This document shows positions 1 through 10,582 of a DNA stretch of 64,000 nt, one piece after another. The stretch spans positions 63,089 to 127,088 of the forward strand of contig JAHLWZ010000187.1 in the NCBI GenBank assembly GCA_020536535.1, given 5' to 3'. The notes beneath the pieces were generated by a model, which made no database searches, was not told where the DNA came from, and was given only the letters and a program-made list of their open reading frames with translations. The stretch's first letter is position 1. Every line of letters starts with the position of its first letter. Both the position numbers and the translations under genes were made by a program. Origin of the DNA: Pelomyxa schiedti (Eukaryota > Evosea > Pelobiontida > Pelomyxidae).

Positions 1-148
1 TCTTCAATTTTCCTTTGACAGGAATTAAATTCCTCGCAGTAAAGAATTAAATTTTGCTAACAAATTAAAAAATACAAAAAGAAACCCAATCAGATCCGAC
101 CAGGACCAACACAACACACTATTAAACAACACGTACAAGGAGCATTCA

Positions 149-2640
149 ATGTCAGACGATCCAGCACACCAATCTCATCGTTCCGCGGTGAAAAAACACG
201 GTCTCGACGCTGGCGATGTAAGACGCAAACGTGAGGAGTACTCTGTGAGCATTCGCAAAAACAAGAGAGAAGAGACCTTGAACAAGCGCAGGAATGTTTC
301 GGAGCTTGTGGCAAAAGCTACTCAAAATACCCCTGCCCCGCTTATTGTGCCACAACAGACGACTGCTGCGGTGGTCGCAACACAACCAGCCGCGACTGAC
401 ATCGATTTCGAGGTTTCGTTGATTTTCATTTCGTGGCGCCTGGGGTGTTTCTTTTTCGCTTTAAGATTGCCAATCTTAATGTGCACTGTGCTTTGTTTGT
501 CTGCAGACCCTTGAGGACATGGTCGCAGCTTGCAATGGCAACGATTCCTCACTTTGGTATCCCGCCACCCAAAGTATAAGGCAGCTTCTTTCAGTTGGTA
601 GTTATCAACGTTTCTAGACCTTTTTATCTTTGTAACTTCCCCTTTATATAGAACAGAACCCCCCAATCCCCGAGGTTCTTGACAGCGGAATTTTACCTCG
701 ATTGATTCAGTTTTTAACTGTGGTGCGTTGATTCCTTAGCCGCAGAATCAACTGTTAACAGAGTTATTAGAAGGAACACACAAAACTCCAGTTTGAAGCT
801 GCATGGGCTATTACGAATAGTTTGTACTTGAAAGAGGTTTTTTTTTATTCTTAGTTCGTTCTAGTTGCCAGTGGTACCAGCACACAAACCCGAGCTGTAC
901 TTGAAGCGGGAGCAGTTCCTCTTCTTATAGGATTAATGCTCTCCCCTGATCCCGAGCTTAGAGAACAGGTCTCATCCAGTTTTTCTTGTTGGTGGTAATT
1001 GCTTGTTGTAGGCCGTATGGGGTGTTGGAAATATTGCTGGCGATAGCTCCGAGTACCGCGACTACGTTATCAGGTCTGGGATGGTCCCACCACTAATCAG
1101 GCTAGTGAGTCTTGATGCGGGTTCAGTTTCCCTTATCAGAAATGCTGTACGAAATCAAGTTGATGCGTCTCACGGTTCTAATTTTTTTATGTAGACCTGG
1201 GCCTTCTCCAACCTGTGTAGAGGAAAGCCGGCACCCGACTTTACAGCTCTTAGGCCTGGTACAAAGTTTCACTCCGACATTAGAACCTAATTTTAAAAGC
1301 ACTTCCCACTTTGTGTTCACTGCTTCAGTACAATGACATGGATGTTCTCACAGATGCTCTATGGTAATTCTGAGTTTCTCAGTTCACGAGAAGCAAATTA
1401 ATTTTTTCAGGGGACTGAGCTACCTCACTGATGGCGGCGATATTCCAAATCAGGCAATCCTTGAGGCTAATATCTGCAAAGTTGTCGTTCCTCTTCTCTC
1501 GGTATTTTTACATGTTTCGAGATTCTCTCTGACATCCGCTAAGGTGAATAATATAAACATGCAAATCCCTGCTATGCGAGCACTGGGTAATATCGTTACA
1601 GGATCGTGTGTTACCCTAAATTACTTCTAAGTAAAGTCAACTAACTGTGCAGACATGCTCAAACTCAAGGCGTAATTGATGCTGGTATTTTACCAGCAAT
1701 GGTTCCTCTGTGTGCAATTTTTCTTGTATTTCCATAATTTTCTTATCTGATTTCAGTTTGAAAAATCCCAAGAAATGTATCAAGAAAGAGGCTTGTTGGG
1801 TGGTATGCACAGTTTATACCAATCAAACAAAATAATGTTTTTATCCTAGTTGTCAAACATAGCAGCTGGAACAAGGTGGGGTGTTTTCCACTTGTATTTG
1901 AAAAACTCATCCACTTATCTTTTTCAGAGACCAAGTCCTCGCATTAATCAACAGCAATCTTATTCCACCTTTGGTGTCATGCATGACAAATTCTGATAGG
2001 GAAATTGAAAAAGAAGCATGCTGGGCAATTTGCAATGCAGTAGCGGGTGTGGGTCAAGAACACATAGGGTATTCCTATTCCAGTCTTTCCCGAGTTTTTA
2101 CAGCCATTCCCTTAGTTACTTGGTGTCACAGCTGTTTGTGGAACCAATGTGCCAACTCCTTGCTTGTAGCGATAATAAAATGATAACTGTTATTCTAGAG
2201 GTATCAATTATTCTTCTGTTCTCCTACTTATTTCCTTTCGCCAGACAATTGAAACTATTCTCAAGGCTGGGGAGGCAACTACAGCAGGGGAAAATCCGTA
2301 TATTCAAGTTTTTGAGGAGGCCAACGCTATTGAATTACTTGAAGACCTACAAGAACACGCCAGCGAACGAATCTTCAACCGAGTTCAACGACTATTCACG
2401 GAGTACTTCCATGTAGGAGAGGACGGGGATGAAGACGATGAGGAAGAGGAAGAAGAAGGTTCAGGAGAAGGGGACGGAGATGAGGATGTCGCCGAAGGGG
2501 ACGCAGCACCCGCCCAGCCGCCCATCACACCCACACCACCACCACCTACAACACAACAACCCACAACCGGGGCATTCCAGTTTGTCACACCTCCAACAAA
2601 TACTTTCACTGGTGGATTTTCCTTCACATCACCACCATAA
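149..2640 (+). CDS. KPNA: Importin alpha (karyopherin alpha), multi-exon
   Basis: Nuclear import adaptor that binds classical NLS cargo through armadillo repeats and importin beta through its N-terminal IBB domain. The first exon starts at an ATG followed by a basic IBB stretch (residues about 12-50, including RRKREEYSVSIRKNKREE). Later exons carry ARM-repeat signatures such as EACWAICNAVAG near 2010-2050. Introns are short; for example one donor lies after 'caatgcagtagcgggtgtgg...' in the ARM region. The last ARM-like segment (NAIELLEDLQEHASERIF) is typical of the family C-terminus and is followed by an acidic run of D/E residues. Unusually, the protein then continues into a Pro/Thr-rich tail ending GGFSFTSPP at the TAA at 2638-2640. 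Identity is confident; individual intron limits were not all fixed. Confidence 0.93.
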
Positions 2641-2841
2641 ACATTTCATTTGAGGAAGAAATTCGATAATTTTGTTTGTTTTCTTTCCGTTTGGTTTTGT
2701 TTTTTTTTTTTTATTCTATGCGGTACTGTTCAAGGTTTTAATAGACAGACTACGTTGTATGTAATTTTACAAATACATCCAGCCTAAAAAGAAAAAGATT
2801 AGTACGTTGTAGAGGAAAAATCCTAAGTACCTTTTAGTAAG

Positions 2842-3879
2842 TCACTCTGTTTGTAAGACTGACCATGTTACAAGGGAAGATATTCCAACACCAAGCAAAA
2901 CGGCGCCAATGGTAGCCTTGATGAGATGTTTGGGAACCTTGAGTACCATGATGGTTCCACACACAGTTCCCACAAGTTGGCCGGCCACAAGTGCCAGCAG
3001 CAGTTGCCAATAGTCCGAAACAACAGTGAATTTCCACGACATTACATTTACCGCGAACGCGGCGCTGCTTACGAGCGTGAGTAGGCTTGCTGTGCCGGTG
3101 GCTGTGTGCAATGCAACGTCGGTATGAGTTACTAGTACAACAACATTGAATGCACCACTGCCCCAGCCAAAGAATCCAACCGTGGCGTAGCACCCAAAGT
3201 TGAATAGTATGAAGAATCCAATGATGATCGCTTTGTGAACGTGAAACCGCCGCAGAAAGACCCATTGGATGGGAACTTTCCGCTCGTCTTGCTCAACTTC
3301 AGGGTCGCCGGCGGGATTACCGGTTTTGGGTAATAGCATCTGAGTTCCCTCATTTGGAATGTCGATAGTAATAATGCTCACTTCAGACTCAGTACCGCTG
3401 AGAGAGTCGCTGGGAGAATCTGGTTCCGTCAACCTGGACTGTAATTTGTTTGCTTCGCTTTTTGTCTGTGCTCGCTTCCAGGATTTGTACTTCATGATAA
3501 TGTCATAAAGGCCCACACCCAGCATTCCCGCTCCAAGGAGAAATGCTATGATAGCAGAGCCAGTCTCGAAAAACGACTGACTTCTCATTACTAGCTCATG
3601 CAAGAGACCAACTGTTATTTTTAAGTGTTGTTATTTGAGGTGTGCCTTATAACATACTTATTACAGTTATTTCGACAACCGCCATTGCCATTCCCAGAGC
3701 TATCCACCCCGGGGCCTTCCAAATGTACTTTTGCTCCGAATACACTGCAGTAATTGCAGCACTGGAAGCAATATCCATACAACAAGCAATGAGCAGTACA
3801 TCATATAAATTCCAGCATTCAAATAGCAACAAAACGGGCACTATCATCATCCATGCTTTTTTTTGTATCTATGAGGAAA

Positions 3880-3920
<41 letters not shown>

Positions 3921-4023
3921 AAGAAAGGAACCCACCTGAGGCACCAAGAGAAGCGGCACCCAACCCTGTTATGAATGAAAGTGGAACTACAATCCACACT
4001 TGCCCACCGCACTCACTTAACAT
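2842..4023 (-). CDS. TauE/SafE-like (DUF81) membrane transporter, three exons
   Basis: Probable multi-pass anion (sulfite/sulfonate-type) exporter. Exon 1 starts with MLSECGGQ at 4023 and holds the first membrane segment with the glycine-rich GLGAASLGASG motif of the N-terminal half. Exon 2 (about 3660-3855) gives two further helices. Exon 3 (to the stop at 2842) has a helix, a polar cytosolic loop of about 80 residues, then the C-terminal half with TATGTASLLTL and several hydrophobic segments. Splicing at 'AATAA|gtatgt ... ataacag|TTGG' keeps the frame. Intron 1 contains a 38-base homopolymer (T on this strand) as its polypyrimidine tract. An open stretch upstream to 4216 could be a longer N-terminus, but it does not join in frame. 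Family assignment rests on topology and the glycine-rich repeats; the substrate is not inferable. Confidence 0.75.
3881..3918. repeat. 38-base poly-A tract (poly-T on the coding strand)
   Basis: Uninterrupted A run, followed by GAAAGAAAGG. It lies inside the first intron of the TauE-like gene, where on the minus strand it acts as a very long polypyrimidine stretch before the acceptor. Length is likely polymorphic or error-prone. Confidence 0.9.
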
Positions 4024-4844
4024 TGTACTGTTGTGGTTGTTCAAATAGTATTACGAAATGAGAAGTAGAACGACGAATAGGTTGTAGTATCCCTCCAGTC
4101 TCCTCAAAACAGTGACCAGAGGGAAAAGAACTTTCGTTTGAATTAGGTATAATAGATGCACGTCTCCTTTTTTTGGATACTGAAAGCCCGGATCCTGGAT
4201 CTGACTTGCCCCTCATCACACCATTGTAACAGGACCGTAGATTCCCACGGCACTGACCACTGTGATTTACTCCCTCTGGGTATCTTCTTGGAGCTTATCT
4301 ACTCCTAGACACAAATAACCAGTGATGAGAGCACCTGTGCTTGATGTCCCGGAACTCCGATCTCAAAGCCTTTTCTTGTCATTGCCGGCAGACTGTACAA
4401 ATAAGTACCAGAGTAAAAGCCCGGAAGTGTCAAAACAAAAAAAACCTTGCTTCTGTCCGTTCAAAACCATAAAGACCGAGAAATGACGAGCCACACCTCG
4501 ACCTTGCTTAGACTTACTCGGACCGAAACCCCGTGCAACTGTAGTGTTTGTGAGTACGTAGATCTTGCTCTTATCGTTTCGTCCGTTTGACAAGTTTAAG
4601 TGCCGAGGCTAGGGCGAAGCACCACCATTACGTGTGCAAAGGTATTTTCTTTTTTTGAGTTCGTACATTAAAAAATAACTGTGGGGCAGACTGCGGTACG
4701 GTGATACATCAAACGTGTCTTGATAAAGCCTCGCAGACAATATGCTTGAACACTGACGCCACACCACTCCACCGAGTTTCTTCACGGCGAGGTACGTCGT
4801 AGTCTTACTAATTTGTTCCTCACACTGGCAGTGAGTTTTGGCGG
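4024..4844. other. Divergent upstream region between TauE-like and RhoGEF genes
   Basis: About 800 bases with no gene I can support. It should hold both promoters and probably the missing first exon(s) of the RhoGEF gene. A strong-looking donor (gcgag|gtacgt at about 4791) and acceptor (ctggcag at about 4838-4844) lie just before the open RhoGEF frame. No ATG reads into that exon without a stop. Short ATG-initiated frames near 4325, 4345 and 4492 could be 5' exons or uORFs; I could not decide. Confidence 0.5.
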
Positions 4845-7751
4845 CGGCATTCCCCGGGCCAGTTCCACCCCATCCACCTCCACAGGCCGCCGCTGTAGCT
4901 TTTCTGTCAGCACTCCTCCTGTTGTGTCCCCTGTTGGCTCTCCAGTTTCAACCCCACGAAACATGACTGATGAAATGTCCATTTCTAAGGCTATGGGCCT
5001 GGATGATCCTAATTTGGAGCCTGCATTTGCAGCTGCTGCTGCGGCCGCTGCTAGGGCTATAGCTGCTGCCAATTCTGCTGCTGCCGCCGCAGCCAGTGTG
5101 GCATCCCTTTATGCGGAAATGGAAAAACCTGGTAAGACTAGAGAGCCAGGTCTTAGAACCTCTCGCTCTGACGGTTCGCATAAACACCATACAAGCCCTT
5201 CCCCGAGTTACAAACATAGTGGTCACCATAGTCATTCACGCAATGGAAGTGGCAATAATGGAAATAACAGCGAAGGCAGCATTCAAAGTCCTGGTTTACC
5301 TTCGGCGGATGCTAGCCCAAGTGAGAGTATGATTGCAACTGTGTCAGCAGTTAAGGAAGAACATGTGACGTTTATTCAAGGAATACTGAGACAAAAGTTT
5401 CTTTTGAAATTCTACACACATATGCGGGGTACCTATGCCACTTGGATTCTCTAAATAAATTAAGTCCCTTTTTCAGCAAAGTCCGATAAAATTGGGAGTA
5501 TTCTGGAGGAACTTGTTGGCACAGAACAAAATTATGTTAACCATATGAAGAATGTGTTGAAGGTAAAGAAATTATTAACATCCTTTAATATTCTTTAACT
5601 TCTCTTTAGTTTTTTATAGAGCCCCTTTCTCACAAATTCGCAACATCTGATCGGTGTAATATTCCAAGTTTCATGCCGAATGCCTTGGCCACCCTTGTTC
5701 CTATTTTATCCTTCACCGTCGATCTTCTAGCTGCTTTTCAGCAGTTAATCTCTAATTACTCCTATCTTTACAGTAATCTAAATAAGGGAGCAATCCGTTG
5801 AGAATATAGCCAACACATTTATGGGAGAGCCTATAGCCAGCATGGTTTCTATTTATACACCATTCCTCGAAAATCATTTCAAGTTGTCCAATTGCTTATT
5901 GACAAGGCGTAAAATCCCAGATCTGGATTCCTTTGTTAAAGTAATCCCCCCCTTTTTTTTTGTGTTGGTTTTAAACATAACCAAATAGCAACAAATGCAA
6001 GCAGCCAAGAAAGCAGGCATAACGAACTTTGATTTGCAAGAGCTTTTGATCACCCCCGTTCAGAGAATTTCGCGATGTGGGTTAACTCCTTCCATACTGT
6101 TCTGTTAATTTCTGCACAGATAAAATGTTACTTGCAGTATGGCACATCATTTTTCTTTCTTTTTTTTTATTGTAAGCGAGGCTAAAACTTCCCACCCCCC
6201 GCTTCTCAGGATCTACTGAAAGTATAGCCATTCACTTTACCAATCACTCAAAAATCATTCCCAAAAGGAAACCTCTAAATTTGCTCCGTACTATGATAAA
6301 CTGCAAGCAGCACTTGATAGAATATCAAGCATTGCTAATGATATCAATAAAGCGCAATCCTCTGATAGCTGTAAGATATAATAATTTCCACTTCACCTAA
6401 AAAAAAACCAGCTGCTCTTATTGAGATTTCTGTGGACTATACACTGGATCCGTTTGTTCGTGTTTACTCCCTATTACGAGTTGGAAATGAGATATGGTGT
6501 GGCTGCGATGACGGTACTTTGCAGCTCTACAACAGTCAGACCAGGGAGCATGTTTGTGTAATAGCACTCGATACAACAGCAACAGCAACAACAACAGTCA
6601 ATACCACAGGCACTGTTCCTGTCAGTGTGAAACTGTCAAAGCACAATCGTATGCACCGAGCACATTCAACCGTATCGTCGGAATCGTCACAGCACGAAAC
6701 GCATGAGAAGCGTGTGTGGTCAATGTGCCTATGCAATACAACAGGGACAGTATTTTGTGGGATTGAACTAGCCAATGTGGTTGCTGTTGACTCGAAGGCC
6801 AGGAGTGTGATGGGAATGCTGCAAATATTTTCTTCCTCCAAGTCAGTTGTGCAGAGCTTGACAGTGGTGTCACCAGGTGTAGCATGGTGTGCCAGTGGGA
6901 GAGAAGGAACGCTTGTAGTGTGCAGTGTTGCTGATGGCTCCCTGAAGACCATCGCGCAAGTTCCCCTTGGTACTGAGCTCGCGCCCAACTGCCTGTGCTA
7001 TGTACCAGAGGCAGAACAGGTGTGGGTGGGGTCTTATGCTAGCCTAGGAATTTGTTGCTCCAAAACAAACAAACTCCTTCTGACAGTACCGGTTTTCGGA
7101 CACAAGAGAATTGCAGGTATGACAGTGCATGAAGGCAAAGTTTGGTGCATTATTGGCGGAAGGGTGTTGGTTTGGCAGCCATCCACACCTGCACAGAGAC
7201 CCCCTGCTACTACATCCTCAAATACCGCCCAACAGGACTTACTAAGACCTCAGCTACTCCAGAGATTAGATGTATGCTCGCAACTACTCACCGGGTTACA
7301 TCTATTTTCATACCCCGACATTATGCAAATACTGATTACCACCCGCCGCGACAATGGTCTGTTCCTTTTTGATGCACAGTCCTACGAAGTTGTAGGCAAC
7401 TCCTCCGTGAAAACCGCCCTTTCACAGCCAATTCCAATAACCTTTGGACCCAACGTAGTCTCCACCGTAGTAGCGGACACTCTAACACCCTCACTTCCCA
7501 ACATTAATCCGCACCCCGAGGAACCCACCAACCCAATTTCACTCGCGGCGTCGTGCCTTGCCACGGCCGCATCCATCCTTCTGCCCAGCCATACACCAGC
7601 TGCCCCTCCTGCAACAACCACATCACCACCCGCAACAGCAGAGTCATCATCATCCTACATACCACCAAAGAGGGGCACTCTGGACGTGTGGGCCAACTCT
7701 GTAGAAGGCCCGCGACTCCTTGTGGTATTCCGAGTCAAAATGCTTCTCTGA
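4845..7751 (+). CDS. RhoGEF (DH domain) with C-terminal propeller-like region
   Basis: Guanine-nucleotide exchange factor for a Rho-family GTPase. The first supported exon (4845-about 5370) encodes a low-complexity Ala/Ser/His-rich region. Its first ATG is at 4963, and the frame is open upstream of it to an acceptor, so the true start may be in an unplaced exon. The DH domain is spread over small exons from about 5475: LEELVGTEQNYVNHM (CR1 start), a middle segment ending FKLSNCLLTRRKIPDL, and LLITPVQRISR (CR3 signature) near 6050. The last long exon (about 6418-7751) has WD-like blades with pieces such as VGNEIWCGCDDGTLQLYN and KRVWSMCLCN, then a Pro/Thr-rich tail. DH plus a C-terminal propeller resembles ARHGEF10/ARHGEF17. 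I saw no clear PH domain. Confidence 0.8.
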
Positions 7752-7894
7752 AGACACCACCCTATTTGCCCTAGTAATACAACCACTATTTAACATTCCT
7801 CGAATTTTTCCTGTCGTTTCTATCGTTCTATTGATTGAGCAAGTTGTCGTTCGTTCCGCGAAGAATTGCCGTGGGCGAGCAAACAACGAATGAG

Positions 7895-9228
7895 ATGGAG
7901 GGAGACACCGACACACCCATAAGCGTAAGCCACGAGGCATCGCCGCCATCAAATGACCGTGTATTATACACGACTACTACTAGCACGGCAGCGCCGGCAA
8001 AGAAGGTGGTTTTGGCCGCCTCTGAATCCGACGACTCTCCGTCGGCAGCCAGTTCAACGACGACGATCACGGCGACATCGCCGGTGAGAAAAACGGCCCC
8101 GGTCAGATCGTTGTACCCACGCAGCACGTGGACATTGGCAGATTTCGAGATTGCGAAGAACTTGGGAGGCGGCAAATTTGGAACTGTATATTTGGCCAGG
8201 CACATTGACAAGTGAGTGTGTTGCCAGGCTGAGGCAGCATCTGATGAAAGATGAAATTAAAACGCTGATCACTCTATATCTACTTTTAGGAACTTCATTG
8301 TTGCTCTCAAAGCAATTTCCAAGGCTGCTCTGCGGAAATCCAAAATCCAGCACCAATTGAGAAGTGAGATAGAAATACAAGCTCACCTGAGGTATCTCTA
8401 ATAGCTTAAATAGGACACTTATGAATCCCATTAGGCACCCCAATATCCTGCGAATTTATGGCGTCTTTCACGACAAGAACTATGTGTACCTTATACTGGA
8501 ATATGCACAGTATGGTGAAGTATTCACAGAACTACAGAAAGCCAAGTACTATGATGAAATGAAAGCTGCCCGAGTAAGTTTTCTGAATAAAAGAAAAATA
8601 ACAAAATTGCTATGTCAACTTTAATTTAGTACATAAAAGCTGTAGCGAGTGCCCTTGATTATTGTCACAGTAGACATGTCATTCACAGAGACATTAAAGT
8701 ATTAGGAGGCTCTTCTCTCAGCATTTTTCGCTCAAAACAATCTTTACTAGCCAGAGAATCTACTAATTGGTAGTGGACATCAAATAAAGATAGCTGACTT
8801 TGGCTGGTCTGCACGGGCTAGAAATCACCCCAGAAAAACATTTTGTGGTACACCTGAATACCTGGCACCAGAAATAATAAACGTAAACCCTACACCAAGC
8901 TTTTTAACCTAACACACAAAAAGAACAAGCCACATAATATAGGTGTTGATGTTTGGGGACTTGGTGTACTCACCTTTGAATTCCTTAATGGAAGCCCACC
9001 ATTTGAGGGGGAAGAATTCAAAGAAATCGTTAGTAAAATCAAGCAGAGGCAATTCACGTGGCCTTCACTTATCAAGGAAGATGCTAGAGACTTCATATTA
9101 AAAGTATGGTTAGCAAGCACACTCGTTCTACTAATTTTTCGTATTGTTAGTTGATGAAACAATCACCTGAGGAACGAATGAGCTTGAAAGATGTTCCCAA
9201 ACACCCCTGGATTGTCAAGAACACATAA
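7895..9228 (+). CDS. AURK: Aurora-type Ser/Thr kinase, seven exons
   Basis: Mitotic kinase. The first in-frame ATG is at 7895 (MEGDTDTP); it opens a disordered acidic/Ser-rich N-terminus of about 80 residues. Then comes the kinase domain with the Aurora hallmark [18 protein letters not shown], the lysine in [44 protein letters not shown] split by an intron before [15 protein letters not shown], and the final PWIVKNT before TAA at 9226-9228. DFGWS and the N-lobe motifs identify Aurora rather than AGC or PLK kinases. The activation segment reads [15 protein letters not shown], whereas animal and yeast Auroras usually have GTLDYLPPE at that position. Introns are about 43-75 bases. The gene lies 143 bases downstream of the RhoGEF stop in the same direction. 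Confidence 0.93.
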
Positions 9229-9968
9229 TAATAACCTCTCCTTTTCTTTTTCTTTTTCTTTTTTTACGAAGTTGAATTCCCCTGGCTTTCACAGCCTGGT
9301 TCATGTCCCTGTGAACACATCCACCACTGTAACATTCAGCAATAGTAGATTGCTTTGTTTCCAGCATTAGGAGCCTCCTGCATAACTGGATCATGGGTGA
9401 AGGGGTGAAGGTCCGTGTTTTCCTCTATGAAGTCTTCGCCAAAGACCCAAGGGGTGAAGGTTTTTGCTGTCTCTTTCCTCTGGAAACCTTTGCCCCATGG
9501 CGTGGGGTGAAGATTTTGCTAGTGCATATACGGCCAACATCTTCTCTCTTGCTTCTTCCCAATTGAGAATGAACCTCAGAAGTCAATTTCTCACCAGAAT
9601 TAGCGTGTGTGGAAGTCCGCGGGGTTTACCGGTTACCGGTTAACCCACCATAGTTTAAAGATGATTACAACAAACACCAGTATACCCTTCTTCATTTTTT
9701 CAAGAACATCAAGTTTTTTTTATTATGGAGGACAGAATCGTTGAGCATCCAATTTGTGGTGTGCAATGAAGGGGTGATGTGTAGTATGTGCGGATGCTCA
9801 AGCTTGACTGAGGATTCTCTCACTCTTTCCAGAAAGGGCGAAAAACAAAAAATGACAACGTGGGCACTTCGTTTTCAGCCTTGATCGCTTTTAACTAAGG
9901 ACAAAAACATCGGATCAAATAAAAAAGAAAACAACACAACAACCAAGCAAAGAACAAAAACAACAACA
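9229..9968. other. Intergenic region upstream of the Arf gene
   Basis: 740 bases without a supportable gene. It contains the 3' flank of the Aurora gene (T-rich TTTTCTTTTT run), a degenerate tandem repeat (9402-9512), a palindromic ACCGGTTACCGGTTAA near 9630, and a CAA-rich leader directly before the Arf ATG. Confidence 0.6.
9402..9512. repeat. Degenerate tandem repeat with GGGGTGAAG core
   Basis: The 9-mer GGGGTGAAG recurs at 9402, 9451 and 9504 (spacing 49 and 53). The intervening bases are related: each unit carries TTCCTCT, then a purine-rich stretch and GCC before the next core. Two units and a partial third are visible. Confidence 0.6.
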
Positions 9969-10361
9969 ATGGGATCAGTGTTTGCCAAGTTGTTTTCGGG
10001 ACTGGGGAGGAAGGACATGAGGATTCTGATGGTTGGGNNNNNNNNNNNNNNNNNNNNNNNNNNNNNNNNNNNNNNNNNNNNNNNNNNNNNNNNNNNNNNN
10101 NNNNNNNNNNNNNNNNNNNNNNNNNNNNNNNNNNNNNTCCAGAAGATGCTCAACGAGGACGAGCTCAGAGAGGCCGTGGTCCTGGTCTTTGCCAACAAGC
10201 AGGACTTGCCCAACGCGATGACGGTCTCTGAGCTCACAGACAAGCTCGGGATGCACACTCTGAGGAACAGGAAGTGGTTCATCCAGGCCACGTGCGCAAC
10301 ATCGGGTGATGGGCTCTATGAGGGCCTCGATTGGTTGTCCCACAACCTCGGCCGCTCTTGA
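9969..10361 (+). CDS. ARF1: Arf-family small GTPase, interrupted by assembly gap
   Basis: Regulator of vesicle coat recruitment at the Golgi. The start [13 protein letters not shown] has the N-myristoylation Gly2 and amphipathic helix of Arf proteins. After the gap come [20 protein letters not shown] with the NKQD guanine-binding motif, and a C-terminus with [17 protein letters not shown] and NLGRS before TGA at 10359-10361. The P-loop, both switches and the WDVGGQ motif, about 85-90 residues in an Arf1 of about 181 residues, fall in the run of 100 N. Those 100 N could encode only about 33 residues, so the gap is a placeholder, not a measured length. The gap may also hide introns. Close match to Arf1 rather than Arl. 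Confidence 0.9.
   Translation: MGSVFAKLFSGLGRKDMRILMVGXXXXXXXXXXXXXXXXXXXXXXXXXXXXXXXXXXQKMLNEDELREAVVLVFANKQDLPNAMTVSELTDKLGMHTLRNRKWFIQATCATSGDGLYEGLDWLSHNLGRS
10038..10137. other. Assembly gap, 100 N
   Basis: Exactly 100 ambiguous bases, the conventional size for a gap of unknown length. It removes the catalytic core of the Arf gene. Confidence 0.99.
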
Positions 10362-10582
10362 TTGAATGTGACTCATGAATCAAATTCATTGACCACTCAC
10401 TCACAAAGGATGTTGTCACTTGTTCTCACTTGTGTCGGGAACAATGTAATGTATCTAAAAAAAAAACATATTTTAGTTTTTGATTCGTTCTTTTTGTTTG
10501 GGCTTAATGGACAATGGTACATGGGCTGGCTTCGGAATTTGCTATTTCCGGCTTATGCAAGGTACACTGCTTGTTTCAGTGT

